From Pohlia nutans (Eukaryota; Streptophyta; Bryopsida; Bryales; Mniaceae): DNA of 64,000 nucleotides. The translations under genes were made by a program, and so were the position numbers. The stretch is taken from positions 10,806,001 through 10,870,000 of the forward strand of contig CM040103.1 of NCBI GenBank assembly GCA_022496805.1, written 5' to 3'. The notes beneath the pieces were generated by a model that was given only the letters and a program-made list of their open reading frames with translations, had not been told where the DNA came from and ran no database searches. Every line of letters starts with the position of its first letter. Within the stretch, counting starts at the first letter, position 1. This document shows positions 25,401-33,889 of the stretch, piece by piece.

Positions 25401-25684
25401 AGCACGTGCAATTTGACATTCCCTGCATCCATAGTGACGACGACCCCGAGACCGACCCGGAGATGCGGAATGAGCTGCGGGACCTTGTGAATGCCAGAGA
25501 AGCCGGGATTTCGTATGTCATGGGCCACTCGTATGTGAAGGCCACGAAGTCGTCATCGTGGGTGAAGAAAGTGGCCATCGATTTTGTGTACAATTTTCTG
25601 CAAAGCAACTGCCGTGAGCCGGCCATGGCACTCCACATCCCCCACATGAGCCTCATTGAAGTGGGCATGGCATACTACGTGTGA
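13409..25684 (+). CDS. KUP/HAK/KT-family potassium transporter, 12 exons, 797 aa
   Basis: A plasma- or endomembrane K+ (probably H+-coupled) uptake carrier. I joined twelve exons with GT-AG introns: 13409-13438, 13956-14205, 15053-15301, 16921-16971, 17948-18208, 19262-19314, 19939-20053, 20383-20412, 21233-21457, 22681-23191, 24197-24503, 25373-25684. They sum to 2,394 nt in one open frame, a normal length for plant members. Family motifs in order: [15 protein letters not shown] (about 31-45; many relatives have GDLGTSPLY), [28 protein letters not shown] (about 166-176), [13 protein letters not shown] (about 281-293), [17 protein letters not shown] and [10 protein letters not shown], then a long hydrophilic C-terminal domain from about residue 500. 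About 10-12 hydrophobic segments are visible. The start ATG has a good context and gives [10 protein letters not shown] before the first intron. The gene is intact with no in-frame stop. Introns of 0.3-1.6 kb are filled with MITEs. Subgroup and ion selectivity cannot be set by eye. Confidence 0.95.
13678..13921 (+). mobile_element. TTAA-ended MITE, type III, in KUP intron 1
   Basis: The ends are TTAACCCCTGAAGGACC and CGGTCCTTAAGGGGTTAA, about 244 bp, non-coding. It ends 34 bp before the exon 2 acceptor. Confidence 0.8.
14459..14642 (+). mobile_element. CACTA-type MITE copy 1, KUP intron 2
   Basis: This is a diverged copy: the left end is CTAGTATGAAATGTGTCG, the right end CTGCTACTAGTG. It contains an A homopolymer and the family core GGCACATGGGTTGTGTC (here AGCACATGGG) followed by GGTCACAAGAAGACA. 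Confidence 0.8.
15432..15765 (+). mobile_element. TTAA-ended MITE, type IV, KUP intron 3
   Basis: It starts TTAACCCCTAAACGTAC and ends GGACGTTTACAGTAGAGGTTAA, about 334 bp. The interior matches 17,477-17,803 almost block for block, for example GTACATGAGGTGTACATGAGA and GGAGGCCTCTCCAATATTAT. Confidence 0.75.
15794..15950 (+). mobile_element. SINE-like repeat, degenerate copy, KUP intron 3
   Basis: It shares an ordered set of blocks with 41,975-42,145, 55,425-55,512 and, in reverse, 57,474-57,834. These are a GGTTACTT start, a GTAGTC(C/T)TGCACCA block, GTCCAATGGACAT, ACACTTTA(T/C)TCA and CTTGAAAGAG(C)ACCG. The tail is eroded here. Confidence 0.5.
16620..16811 (+). mobile_element. CACTA-type MITE copy 2, KUP intron 3
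   Basis: The ends are CACTAGAAGG and TGCTACTAGTG. The flanking trinucleotide ATT is duplicated (ACATT before, ATTATT after), matching the 3-bp target duplication of CACTA elements. It is 192 bp with no coding capacity. Confidence 0.85.
17477..17803 (+). mobile_element. TTAA-ended MITE, type IV, KUP intron 4
   Basis: It starts TTAACTCCTAAACGTAAC and ends GTCGTTTAGGGGTTAA, 327 bp. It is a close relative of the intron 3 copy. Confidence 0.8.
18915..19151 (+). mobile_element. TTAA-ended MITE, type III, KUP intron 5
   Basis: It starts TTAACCTTTTGAGGACCAAG and ends TTCTTGGTCCTTTAGGGTTAA. The interior blocks are CAATTTGGGCTTCTTGG and ATATTGTGAAAAATACAATT. Confidence 0.8.
20081..20274 (+). mobile_element. 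CACTA-type MITE copy 3, KUP intron 7
   Basis: The ends CACTAGTAGGAAATG and GATCTGCTACTAGTG are flanked by a CAT trinucleotide on both sides (3-bp target duplication). It is 194 bp. It begins only 27 bp after the exon 7 donor and occupies over half of a 329-bp intron. Confidence 0.9.
21529..22104 (+). mobile_element. TTAA-ended MITE, type V, KUP intron 9
   Basis: It starts TTAACCCCTAACTACCC and ends AGTTTAGGGGTTAA, about 576 bp. It shares its interior with 3,817-4,331. It is followed within 40 bp by a type III element. Confidence 0.75.
22139..22383 (-). mobile_element. TTAA-ended MITE, type III, KUP intron 9
   Basis: It starts TAAACCCCTAATC and ends CTGGGTCCTTTAGGGGTTA. Interior blocks such as AAGAAGCCCAAATTGGG match the reverse complement of the intron 5 copy. 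Confidence 0.7.
22432..22613 (+). mobile_element. CACTA-type MITE copy 4, KUP intron 9
   Basis: The ends are CACTAGTAGGAAACG and CTGCTACTAGCG. The flanks are AAT and AAC, a near-match duplication. It lies 67 bp upstream of exon 10. Confidence 0.85.
23495..23602 (+). mobile_element. 108-bp CACTA-type MITE, second family, KUP intron 10
   Basis: The left end CACTGATAGAAAAGGTGGC and right end GCCACCTTTTCTACTAGCG form a nearly perfect inverted repeat of about 19 bp. Flanking GGT on both sides is a 3-bp target duplication. The ends resemble the first family only in the outer CACT.GTAG-like bases. A partial right end, GCCACCTTTTCTAATAGTG, is at 25,262-25,281 in intron 11. Confidence 0.85.
24034..24178 (+). 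mobile_element. possible CACTA-type MITE, KUP intron 10
   Basis: It starts CACTAGTAGAAATCCACG and ends near GTAGATTTTTCTTACTAATTA, an imperfect inverted end. It lies just upstream of exon 11. Eroded or coincidental. Confidence 0.35.
24546..24740 (+). mobile_element. CACTA-type MITE copy 5, KUP intron 11
   Basis: The ends are CACTAGTAGGAAATGTGTCG and TTTTCTACTAGTG, 195 bp. It starts 43 bp after the exon 11 donor. No clean target duplication is visible. Confidence 0.85.
24744..24975 (+). mobile_element. TTAA-ended MITE, type III, KUP intron 11
   Basis: The right end is TTCTTGGTCCTTTATGGGTTAA. The left end is degraded and abuts the CACTA copy 5. Interior blocks include GTGAAGAACATTGCATATG and CGAGGTCTAATTTGGGCTTC. 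Confidence 0.7.
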
Positions 25685-26301
25685 TGGATGATCCGCATGA
25701 ATTTCTTGTGCATAGACTGTAGTGGACATACATAATACCACCCAAGATCCAACCGTCTGCACCCTATCATTGACCTCCAATTCCACCAGCCTTGGGATTG
25801 ACCCAATTCCACCTTACTTCAAGTGAACACTGAATACAGTAAGTGATAGGTGGAATTGGGTGAAAATTGAGCGGTTTTAGATACTTCAAGGAATGAAAAT
25901 GAGATCACAAAGAGATGCCATTAAGCAATTACGACAATGAAGGAAGCAATTTGACACAACAATTTACAATTAAGTAGCTTCTTTGGGTGTAAATGGATGG
26001 AATTAGGTGTATTTAATGGGGCAGTTTTAGGTAGCTTCTCTATCAACTATAGACTGATTTTGAATGATTGTAGAGTATTTTTGGGATGCCCATGGTCCCC
26101 ACTTACAGCGACTTCAAGAAATGAGTCTATGAGGGTATTTGATTTAGAAAAGTAACAATGTAGAGAGTATGAAGAATCAAAGCAATAAATTTTGAACATG
26201 AAATTTTGAGAGCATGAAGTAACTGACAACCTCAAGAAAATTGAAAAGAAATTGCCACTAGATTAAAAAAATACATAGTGCCAAAGTTGACTATGTACAT
26301 A
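25685..26301. other. KUP 3' flank
   Basis: It presumably holds the KUP 3' UTR. An AATAAA is visible near 26,184, but no transcript end can be fixed. A partial match to the Tc1 terminus (AAATGAGTCTATGAGGGTA) lies at about 26,117. No other gene is seen. Confidence 0.5.
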
Positions 26302-27503
26302 GACTCATTTTTTGAGGCATTATATACAGAGTGGTCAAAATCTTGTCCACTTTCCACGAGCAGCCAAAACAGCTGCAATTCGATCTGGCATGCTAGCATA
26401 CAATCTCTCACATTGCTCTGTAGTGATCGTCTTATAAGTCTCCTCCACACGCTCCCATAATTGCAAAAGACCTACATGAGGAGTTGGATAGGAATTTAAA
26501 CGATGTTTGAGAATTGCCCAAACATGTTCTATGGGATTTAGGTATGGGGATTGAGCTGGCCACTCTAAAATAGTGAATGGTTGCTCTAAGAACCATTTCT
26601 GAACAATCTTTGCTTTATGTATAGGAGCATTATCATGCTGGAAAATGACGTTATCGAGGTTCAAGTATCCTAATCTCTCTAAACTCAAGTACAAATCTCC
26701 ATGCAAGATTGAAATATAGTCCTTCGCATTTAAACGCCCATCCACCTTTTGTAAATCACCTACACCTTTTGCTGTCATACAACTCCATAGCATCAAAGAC
26801 CCTCCACCATGCTTCACTGTTTGCTTCACCGCACGATCAGGCAAGCTTTTTTGGTCATTGACCCAGCACCAAAGTCCTCCCATCTGAATTGAAACGATTT
26901 ATCTTCGTTTCATCACTGAATACAACTCTCTTCCAATCCTCTACTATCCACTCTTTATGAATTCTTGCAAATCGTAGCCTCTCTCGTACATTTTTCTGTG
27001 ACAAACAAGGCTTAGGAATCTTCTCACAAGCACTCAATCCAGCATCTCTCAAAGCAGACCGCAAAGTGTTATCACAGAAACCCACTTCTCTACCCTCTCT
27101 CAACACTTTTGCTGCATGTACTGCGGTTTCCAGCCCTCCAACCGTGACCAAACGCACTGCACGTCGTCTCTCTGAAGCGGTAAGAATCTTTGGAACACCT
27201 CGTTTTGGCAATTCTAAGTTACTACAACGTTTCTTCCTCAGTCTATTCACCGTACTCTGTGAGAAACCCAAAGACTTTGCAACCACTCTTGTACTCTTAC
27301 CTTTCATCAAAAGAGCAACAATATCTCTCACTTTGTCTCCTGAAATTGGCTTCATCATGCCAATTCTAATTCCTATTCTCCACAGTATGTTCCACAAGAA
27401 GGAAGAGAAGAGAAATCACAAAAAAATTCATCAAAAAACACAAATTTCTCTATGTTCTACATTCATCTAAAGTTGCTCCAGAAGCCACCTCAAAAAATGA
27501 GTC
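26302..27503 (-). mobile_element. Tc1-like DNA transposon, 1.2 kb
   Basis: The ends GACTCATTTTTTGAGG and CCTCAAAAAATGAGTC are perfect 16-bp inverted repeats flanked by TA on both sides, as expected for Tc1/mariner insertion. The whole interior is the minus-strand transposase frame. The ends look undamaged and the only visible lesion is one frameshift in the transposase. Confidence 0.92.
26335..27358 (-). pseudogene. Tc1-like DD34E transposase, one frameshift
   Basis: This is a cut-and-paste transposase. Starting at the ATG at 27,358, the N-terminal helix-turn-helix region (VRDIVALLMKGKSTRVVAKS, then a second bipartite DNA-binding part) leads to the catalytic domain. The three acidic residues are visible: VVFSDETK, FQHDNAPIH and SPYLNPIEHVW. 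There are 34 residues between the second D and the E, so this is DD34E, the Tc1 type, not the DD39D of typical plant mariner-like elements. Length would be about 340 aa, normal for Tc1. A single extra base in the A run near 26,871 (minus-strand ACTTTGG) shifts the frame after SDGR; reading resumes at WCWVNDQKS. It ends RGKWTRF-stop near the terminal repeat. Confidence 0.92.
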
Positions 27504-28434
27504 TATAAGGATACATGCACATTTGTGATGGTAACTCACAATGTAGATATTATTTGGGCAAAGCGCCATGTGGTATGTGTTAAGAGTGCATTAGGCACAG
27601 TAGAATTTTTTATTTAGGCTTTAGCCGCCTTAAGGTTTCCCAGCTGGCCCTCATTAATGCTCCTTGACAGGGGCATTGACTCGTTTGTTGAGGTCGGTGT
27701 AGAGGCGGTTTTGTATTCTCAGGGCAGGCCATTTTGAAAACTCTTAGAAATTACAAATTTTATCATAAAATTATGGTTTCAATTTGATTCAAGTCCACTT
27801 AGATTTAACTTTCCCTCGAAAATTTGCGACACCCTTGCTGCATGTCTTCTACAATGTTTAGATTTCTTAACCCTTTGGAGCAATGATCTATGAATGAGAT
27901 GAATTTGTCATATGCGGATTTGAATGGAAGAGTCGTTTGCATTGTGCAAGTTGATGACTCTTTAGGCGTTAGGAGTTCAGTGGATGCACCCATCAGTGAA
28001 TCGGTGAGACCGTACGCTCTATATCTACCCGGCCTAAGCAACTAGACTTTTCCATCCTCATTAACAGATGAGAGCTGCCTAACGGTGTGCGTAAGCTGCC
28101 CAAATTGAGTATCAAATATCTCCTCATCAAAGTGCACTGTTGCTGCAAGAAACTGAAATGTGAGACTCAAACTGAACACAGAAACAACTGCTAAACCATC
28201 GTCACCTAGCGGAAAGGATGTAGAGACACTTGCACCTTTGACTCGAATGAGTGCCATGACCTGGAATTTGAGCAACAAGAAGGGACTAATAAGATGCACT
28301 TGCAAATGAGACCTGAGTACTAGTGGAAATTGGTATGAGTACGCATTGAGAGGTGGAGCAAATTGGATATGAATTCAGAGAAGGTAATTTACATCGAGAA
28401 TCGTGATTACACAACATAAGACTAATCTAAGTAT
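27504..28434. other. spacer between the Tc1 and copia elements
   Basis: It contains one possible decayed minus-strand reading frame (27,805-28,257, listed separately). The rest is AT-rich and unrecognised. Confidence 0.5.
27805..28257 (-). pseudogene. unrecognised reading frame with one in-frame TAG
   Basis: From the ATG at 28,257 (MALIRVKGASVS) the frame stays open to an amber codon at 28,042-28,044, then continues in the same frame to RKFSRES-stop at 27,805. Total is about 150 codons. The mixture of residues on both sides of the amber looks protein-like, but I recognise no family. It lies about 180 bp from the edge of the copia element. It may be a host-gene fragment or chance. Confidence 0.25.
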
Positions 28435-28848
28435 TGAAAGCAGTTGTTAGATCGCATACAAACAACTTCATACACAGCTGGCTCAGTACCTTGTACAAGA
28501 CAACATTAATGCAAACGACCTTTTGATCATTAATGAGAGATGAACAAGGAATACACTGCACTGAAATGCAGGACTGAGCACGGCCTTCTTGCCAGTGGAG
28601 CTAGCCTAGACACCAATGGGCTAAAGGCAAAGAGAGAGCATGACTCGAAGAGACACAGCTATATCAAGATCCATGCTATATCAAGAAGAGCTTAGGAGAC
28701 TAAGCAATCATTTGCATTTGAATATGCATGAACAGTTGGCAACCGGCTTGCAATGAGTGAGAGCTTAAGTTGTTGAGTTTCCCGCCTTGCGTTCCGCCTG
28801 TTGACGTCGATGTTGAGGCGTATGGACTTACCACAGGTAAGTCTTCCA
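28435..28848 (-). repeat. copia 3' LTR
   Basis: It is 414 bp and starts and ends TG/CA. It is identical to the other LTR except for T versus C in CAA(T/C)GGG. Confidence 0.97.
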
Positions 28849-28863
28849 AAACTCCCACTCGCA

Positions 28864-31800
28864 TCATACATCGGCCACTGGACGCATGCCCAATAAGCCT
28901 CGTAAGCGTTCAAAACGATCACGCGGAAGAGGTTTGGTGAACAAGTCCGCGACCTGATCATTAGTGCTAACATAGTTAACATTGATTTGTCCACTGACGT
29001 GAGCCTCTCGGATGATGTGGTACTTCACGTCAATGTGTTTGGTCCGCCGATGAAATTCTGGATTACGGACGAGCCTGATAGCAGCCTGGTTGTCAGACCA
29101 GAGAGCGGTTGGCTGCATTTGGGCGTAGTCAAGATCGCTCAACAGCCGGCGCGTCCAAATGATCTCCTGTGTTGCTAGGTGGGCAGCAACGTATTCCGCC
29201 TCAGTGGTACTTCCTGCTGTGCATCCTTGCTTGCGAGACCCCCACGAAATTGGTCCACCATTGAGCTTGAGCACGAAACCGGAACGTGACTTCCGATCGT
29301 CAAGGTCCATGGCATAGTCAGCATCACAAAAACCCTCCAGCACATGATTGTTGCTAGTACCACTGTAAGTGATACACATTGAGCTCGTGCCTTGGAGATA
29401 TTTCAATATTCGCTTGACAGCATTCACGTGGACCGCCTTGGGATGCGCTGTGAACTTGGCTGCATGTGCCACGGCGTATGAGATATCAAATCTCGTCCCC
29501 AGTTGTGCAAACTGTAAACTACCGATCACTTCAGTGTAAGGAAATTCAGTATCTCCCTCGCTTCCGTCTGTCATGTGGACACTTAGCTCAGTGACACTGT
29601 TTGGATCTGCAGGAACCGTCAATGGGCTGCACTTATTGAACCCGTACTTCTTGAGCTTGGATAAAATGTACCGGGTCTGGTCGATATGAATTGTGCGTTC
29701 CTCTCTCATCCTCATAATATGCAATCCCACGTACACTTCTGGATATCCAGTTGTTATTTTGAATGCTTTCCCCATGGATGAGAGGATCGTGTCTACTTGT
29801 TCATTCTTCACGCTAATCACCATGCCATCATCCACAAAGATGGTGATGATCAATCGAGGCTGAGTCGAGTTGAAGTAAACACAACTATCTGCTGTGGTTC
29901 CAACGAGGTTGTGTTGGTTAAGCGATGCGTTAAACTTCTGATTCCACACCCGAGACGATTGACGAAGTCCGTAGAGTGCCTTTCGAAGTCTGCACACTTG
30001 TCCCGCATGATCAGGATCTTCAAAACCCAAAGGTTGCACCATGTATATTTCTTCCTCAATTTCTCCATAAAGAAAAGCCGTCCGAACATCAAACTGCGTA
30101 ATGTTCATATCCTCTACTGCAGCAATAGAAAGTACTGTCCGAATTGAATCAAACTTGATCACCGGGCTGTAGGTCTCTTTATAATCGACTCCTTCCTTTT
30201 GTGTAAAACCCTTCGCTACCAAACGAGCCTTGTATCTATCCACGCTTCCATCAGCAGCAAGTTTTAATTTGTAAACCCATTTGTTCTTTACAGTTTTCCG
30301 ACCGTTCGGTAAGTCTTGGTACTCCCAAGTACCGTTTTCAATCAACGAGTCAAACTCTTCTTTCATAGCCTTCTGCCACAGTGTCCGTTCGGGTGATCTC
30401 ATTGCTTCTTCAAATGACTCGGGTTCATGAGGAATATCAATTGTGCTGAAAGCCGCACACGCATAATTATTGCGGTTTATAGGGTAGATCTAGTCCCCAT
30501 GTCTCTGTGGTGGTCGTCTCGATCTTGGTAGCGTCTCTGGTACTGGATTGTTTGCCTCGGCATCTCGTATCTGTTCCTCGTTGTGTTCCGGTACATGAAC
30601 CACTTGTGCTGCTACAGTCGGTATGGTGATTTCATGTCCCTCAACATGCACAGTTACCGTTGCTGGTTCCCATTCTTCGGTTGGTATGCTCCACGTGGCC
30701 CCCACATCTTCGTTCAGAGTGTGAAATCTTGGGCCACCGGCAATCTCTTCTACTTCTCCATGATCTGAAACTAGCACGATGTCTTCACTGTCTTGTGAAG
30801 AATTTTCCTCGTTCGTAGCGCTGTTTGGGAGGCTGGGTACCACTGGACTGTCGAGTACATCTTGTATATGTAAATGTCCATGATGAGCGATCACCGGTGG
30901 TATAACTCCTACTGCTGGAACACGTAACGGTCCCATGCCTCCTTGAGCTCCAGCTACTACGGGAAGATGAACAGCTCCCACTGCAACTCCATGAAGTTGA
31001 ATAGCTCCCACTGCATCATTCGCCTCTGATGCAATATGTCCCATGTGGACTGTATCTACGAGTTCTTGCACAACTCTACCCTCGCCATTCAAAGCCGGGT
31101 TCAGAACAGGTGCCTCGTCAAACAATACGTCTCTGCTTTCTACAACCTTGCCTGAACTGATGTCCCACAGCCTGTAGGCTTTGCTTTTGTCTGAATACCC
31201 GAGAAGTATAGCTTTCCTTGCCTTAGGCATCAACTTGTGTCTAAGCTCCTTTGGCACGTGGTAGTATGCATCTGAGCCAAAGACTCGAATGTGTGCAACT
31301 GATGGCTTTACTTTATACCAAGCCTGAAAAGGTGTCATGCGCTCTACTGTCCTTGTGCCTGTTCGATTTAAGATGTACACGGCTGTGTTCACCGCTTCTC
31401 CCCAAAACTTCGTATGGATATTACTTGCATGCAACATACTCCTTGCCGCTTCGACGATGGTTCTATTGTCCCTCTCTGCGGCACCGTTCTGTTCTGGCGT
31501 GTAACTTGTTGTAAGCTCTTGTCTTACATTCAATTCATCTAGATACGCTATGAACTGGTTTCCAACATACTCACTGCCTCTATCACTTCGAAGTATCTTG
31601 AGGGTGTGACCAGTCTCTCGTTGCAACTGTCCAACAAACTTCTTCAAACACCCCAAGACTGTTTGCTCATTCTTGACCTTGATGCATTCGATGGTCCTAA
31701 AACCAGTAGCGTCATCCTTGAATAGAACAAAATATTTGGCTCCACCGATGCTAGTCTGCCTCATCGGTCCGCACAGATCTGTGTGCACCAAGTCTCCCGG

Positions 31801-33324
31801 CACTGTCGATCTCTCTCGGTGATCAGTCCAAGGAAACGGAGTCCTGTGGATCTTGCCATACGCACATCCTACGCAAAATTCATCACCCTTTCCTTCAAGG
31901 ATGAGTCCGTCAACCATACGATTTGACTCCATCTTCTTGATAGTCCCGTGATTGACATGGGCAAGTCTTCGATGCCAAACTGACAACGGCTGGGAACTAT
32001 CTTTCTTTGTTTCAACACCAAATGATCGCGCGACGTTGGCTTGTTCCGGTGGTGGGAGAAGAACTTCGATCTCCAGTTCATACATCTTGTTTCTCATAAC
32101 TCCGGTCATGACAACATTCCCATCGCAGATTAGGCTGCATCCGTTTTTCATGTGGAGGGTATATACACCCTTCTGTGCAGCCCTGTAGCAAGAAAATAAA
32201 CTGCGACCAAGATTTGGCACATACAGTACCTGAGTCAACGTGCTGGCCTCGTAGCCTGAAGGAGTCTTCACCATAACTCGAATATCCCCAACACCCTCAG
32301 CTTGTATCTCCATTCCTCCAATACCGACCACGGATCGGTCTGTTGTTGCCGAGATGAGTTGGAAAGTTTGAAACCAGCCTCTCTGATCAGTCATGTGTTG
32401 TGTGCATCCACTATCCGCATACCACCGATCGCTCAAAGGTTGCGATGAGCTCGCTACAAAAGCTTTGTACGAGGTGTTGCCCTTATCTTTGCCAGTAGAG
32501 TTTTCGTCCTTCTTGGTGGTGTCATCTTTGTTGTTGGGACACTCTCTCGCCCAATGCCCAATCTGGCCACAATTGTGACACTCGGTCCTCTTCTTCCTTT
32601 CTTCGATTTCTTTGCGTCTTGCTTGGCGCTGTTCATATGTCAGGTTGACCTTCTGCTCGCCAGGTACTCCTGACTTCTTACTGCTTGCCGCTTTTGCTGT
32701 TGCGACGTAGGCTGTCGCTTTCTCTGTCTTCTCCGCTCTAAGCCTCAACCTAGCTTCCTGTTGAAAGAGTCTAAGCGTGAGATTCTCTATCGTCTTGTCG
32801 GCATCGGGAGTGCATTCCCATGCTGTCATGACACTATCGTAACCTTCCGGTAGGTTGCTCATGATCTTTGCTAAAACGGCTGTGGAGGTAAACGTCATAT
32901 CTCCTCGGCTGGCCAACTGACTTATGGCCATATCGATCTTTCCAAGAAATGTAGCGATACTATCACCTTCTTCTATCGTACACTTAAAGAACTTCTGTTG
33001 CAAAGCATGGATACTCTCTCCCGAGTCTTGCTCTTGGATTACTCTAATCTTCTCCCAAATAGCATGGGATGAAGTGCATGCGACAACGTAGCCTAGATGT
33101 TTCTTATCTAGAGCCTGACACAAAAGACTGATGGCCTGACTGTCTCGTTTGACCCAAGCTATTTGATCAGGCCCAGCCACAGCCGGCTTAACTTCGGATC
33201 CGTCGACTATTGTCAAAAGATCCCTTCCCATGAACACACCACGCATTTGAAACTTCCATAAATGGAAGTTTTCTCCATCGAACCGATCAATATTCCCCAA
33301 GTCCCTATTCCCAGACTCTGCCAT
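28864..33324 (-). pseudogene. copia gag-pol polyprotein with one in-frame amber stop
   Basis: The frame begins at the ATG at 33,324 (MAESGNRDLG) and runs 1,487 codons to the TGA at 28,864. It is broken only by TAG at 30,490-30,492. Domains in order: gag (UBN2-like); zinc knuckle CHNCGQIGHWARECP (about 249-263); aspartic protease YADSGC (about 300-306); integrase HHCC (HRRLAH...CVGCAYGK) and catalytic core (HTDLCGP, LRSDRGSEY, EQNGAAERDNRTIVE). After the amber come reverse transcriptase with FVDDGMV and RNase H ending in the KHIDVKYHIIRE region. The stop separates integrase from reverse transcriptase, so this copy should not make full-length Pol unless the stop is read through. Length and order are normal for copia. 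Confidence 0.95.
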
Positions 33325-33459
33325 GACTGACAAGTGCTAAACGAATCAGTCCTTTTACCAAGAAACGTCCGGACCTCAGAGAATACGGTTTGTCTCCTTC
33401 TGAAGGAACAAAACGATTACAAACAGTACTCACCCAGCTGCGCAACAGAAACTGGTGAG

Positions 33460-33472
33460 TGGGCCCATAACC
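33460..33472 (-). other. retrotransposon primer-binding site
   Basis: On the minus strand this reads GGTTATGGGCCCA, four bases inside the 5' LTR edge. The same sequence serves as the half-tRNA(iMet) primer site in Drosophila copia (established knowledge). Confidence 0.8.
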
Positions 33473-33475
33473 TAT

Positions 33476-33889
33476 TGAAAGCAGTTGTTAGATCGCATAC
33501 AAACAACTTCATACACAGCTGGCTCAGTACCTTGTACAAGACAACATTAATGCAAACGACCTTTTGATCATTAATGAGAGATGAACAAGGAATACACTGC
33601 ACTGAAATGCAGGACTGAGCACGGCCTTCTTGCCAGTGGAGCTAGCCTAGACACCAACGGGCTAAAGGCAAAGAGAGAGCATGACTCGAAGAGACACAGC
33701 TATATCAAGATCCATGCTATATCAAGAAGAGCTTAGGAGACTAAGCAATCATTTGCATTTGAATATGCATGAACAGTTGGCAACCGGCTTGCAATGAGTG
33801 AGAGCTTAAGTTGTTGAGTTTCCCGCCTTGCGTTCCGCCTGTTGACGTCGATGTTGAGGCGTATGGACTTACCACAGGTAAGTCTTCCA
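33476..33889 (-). repeat. copia 5' LTR
   Basis: It is 414 bp and drives transcription on the minus strand. See the full-element entry for the comparison with the 3' LTR. Confidence 0.97.

Larger units (their letters stand above)
28435..33889 (-). mobile_element. complete Ty1/copia LTR retrotransposon, 5.46 kb
   Basis: Two 414-bp LTRs (28,435-28,848 and 33,476-33,889), each TG...CA, flank a single gag-pol frame on the minus strand. By eye the LTRs differ at one base (CAATGGG versus CAACGGG), so the insertion is recent. Next to the 5' LTR is GGTTATGGGCCCA (minus strand), a primer site of the kind used by Drosophila copia, matching the anticodon region of initiator-Met tRNA rather than its 3' end. 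A purine tract (GAGTGGGAGTTT) precedes the 3' LTR. The 5-bp flanks (AGTAT and AAACT) do not match. Confidence 0.97.
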
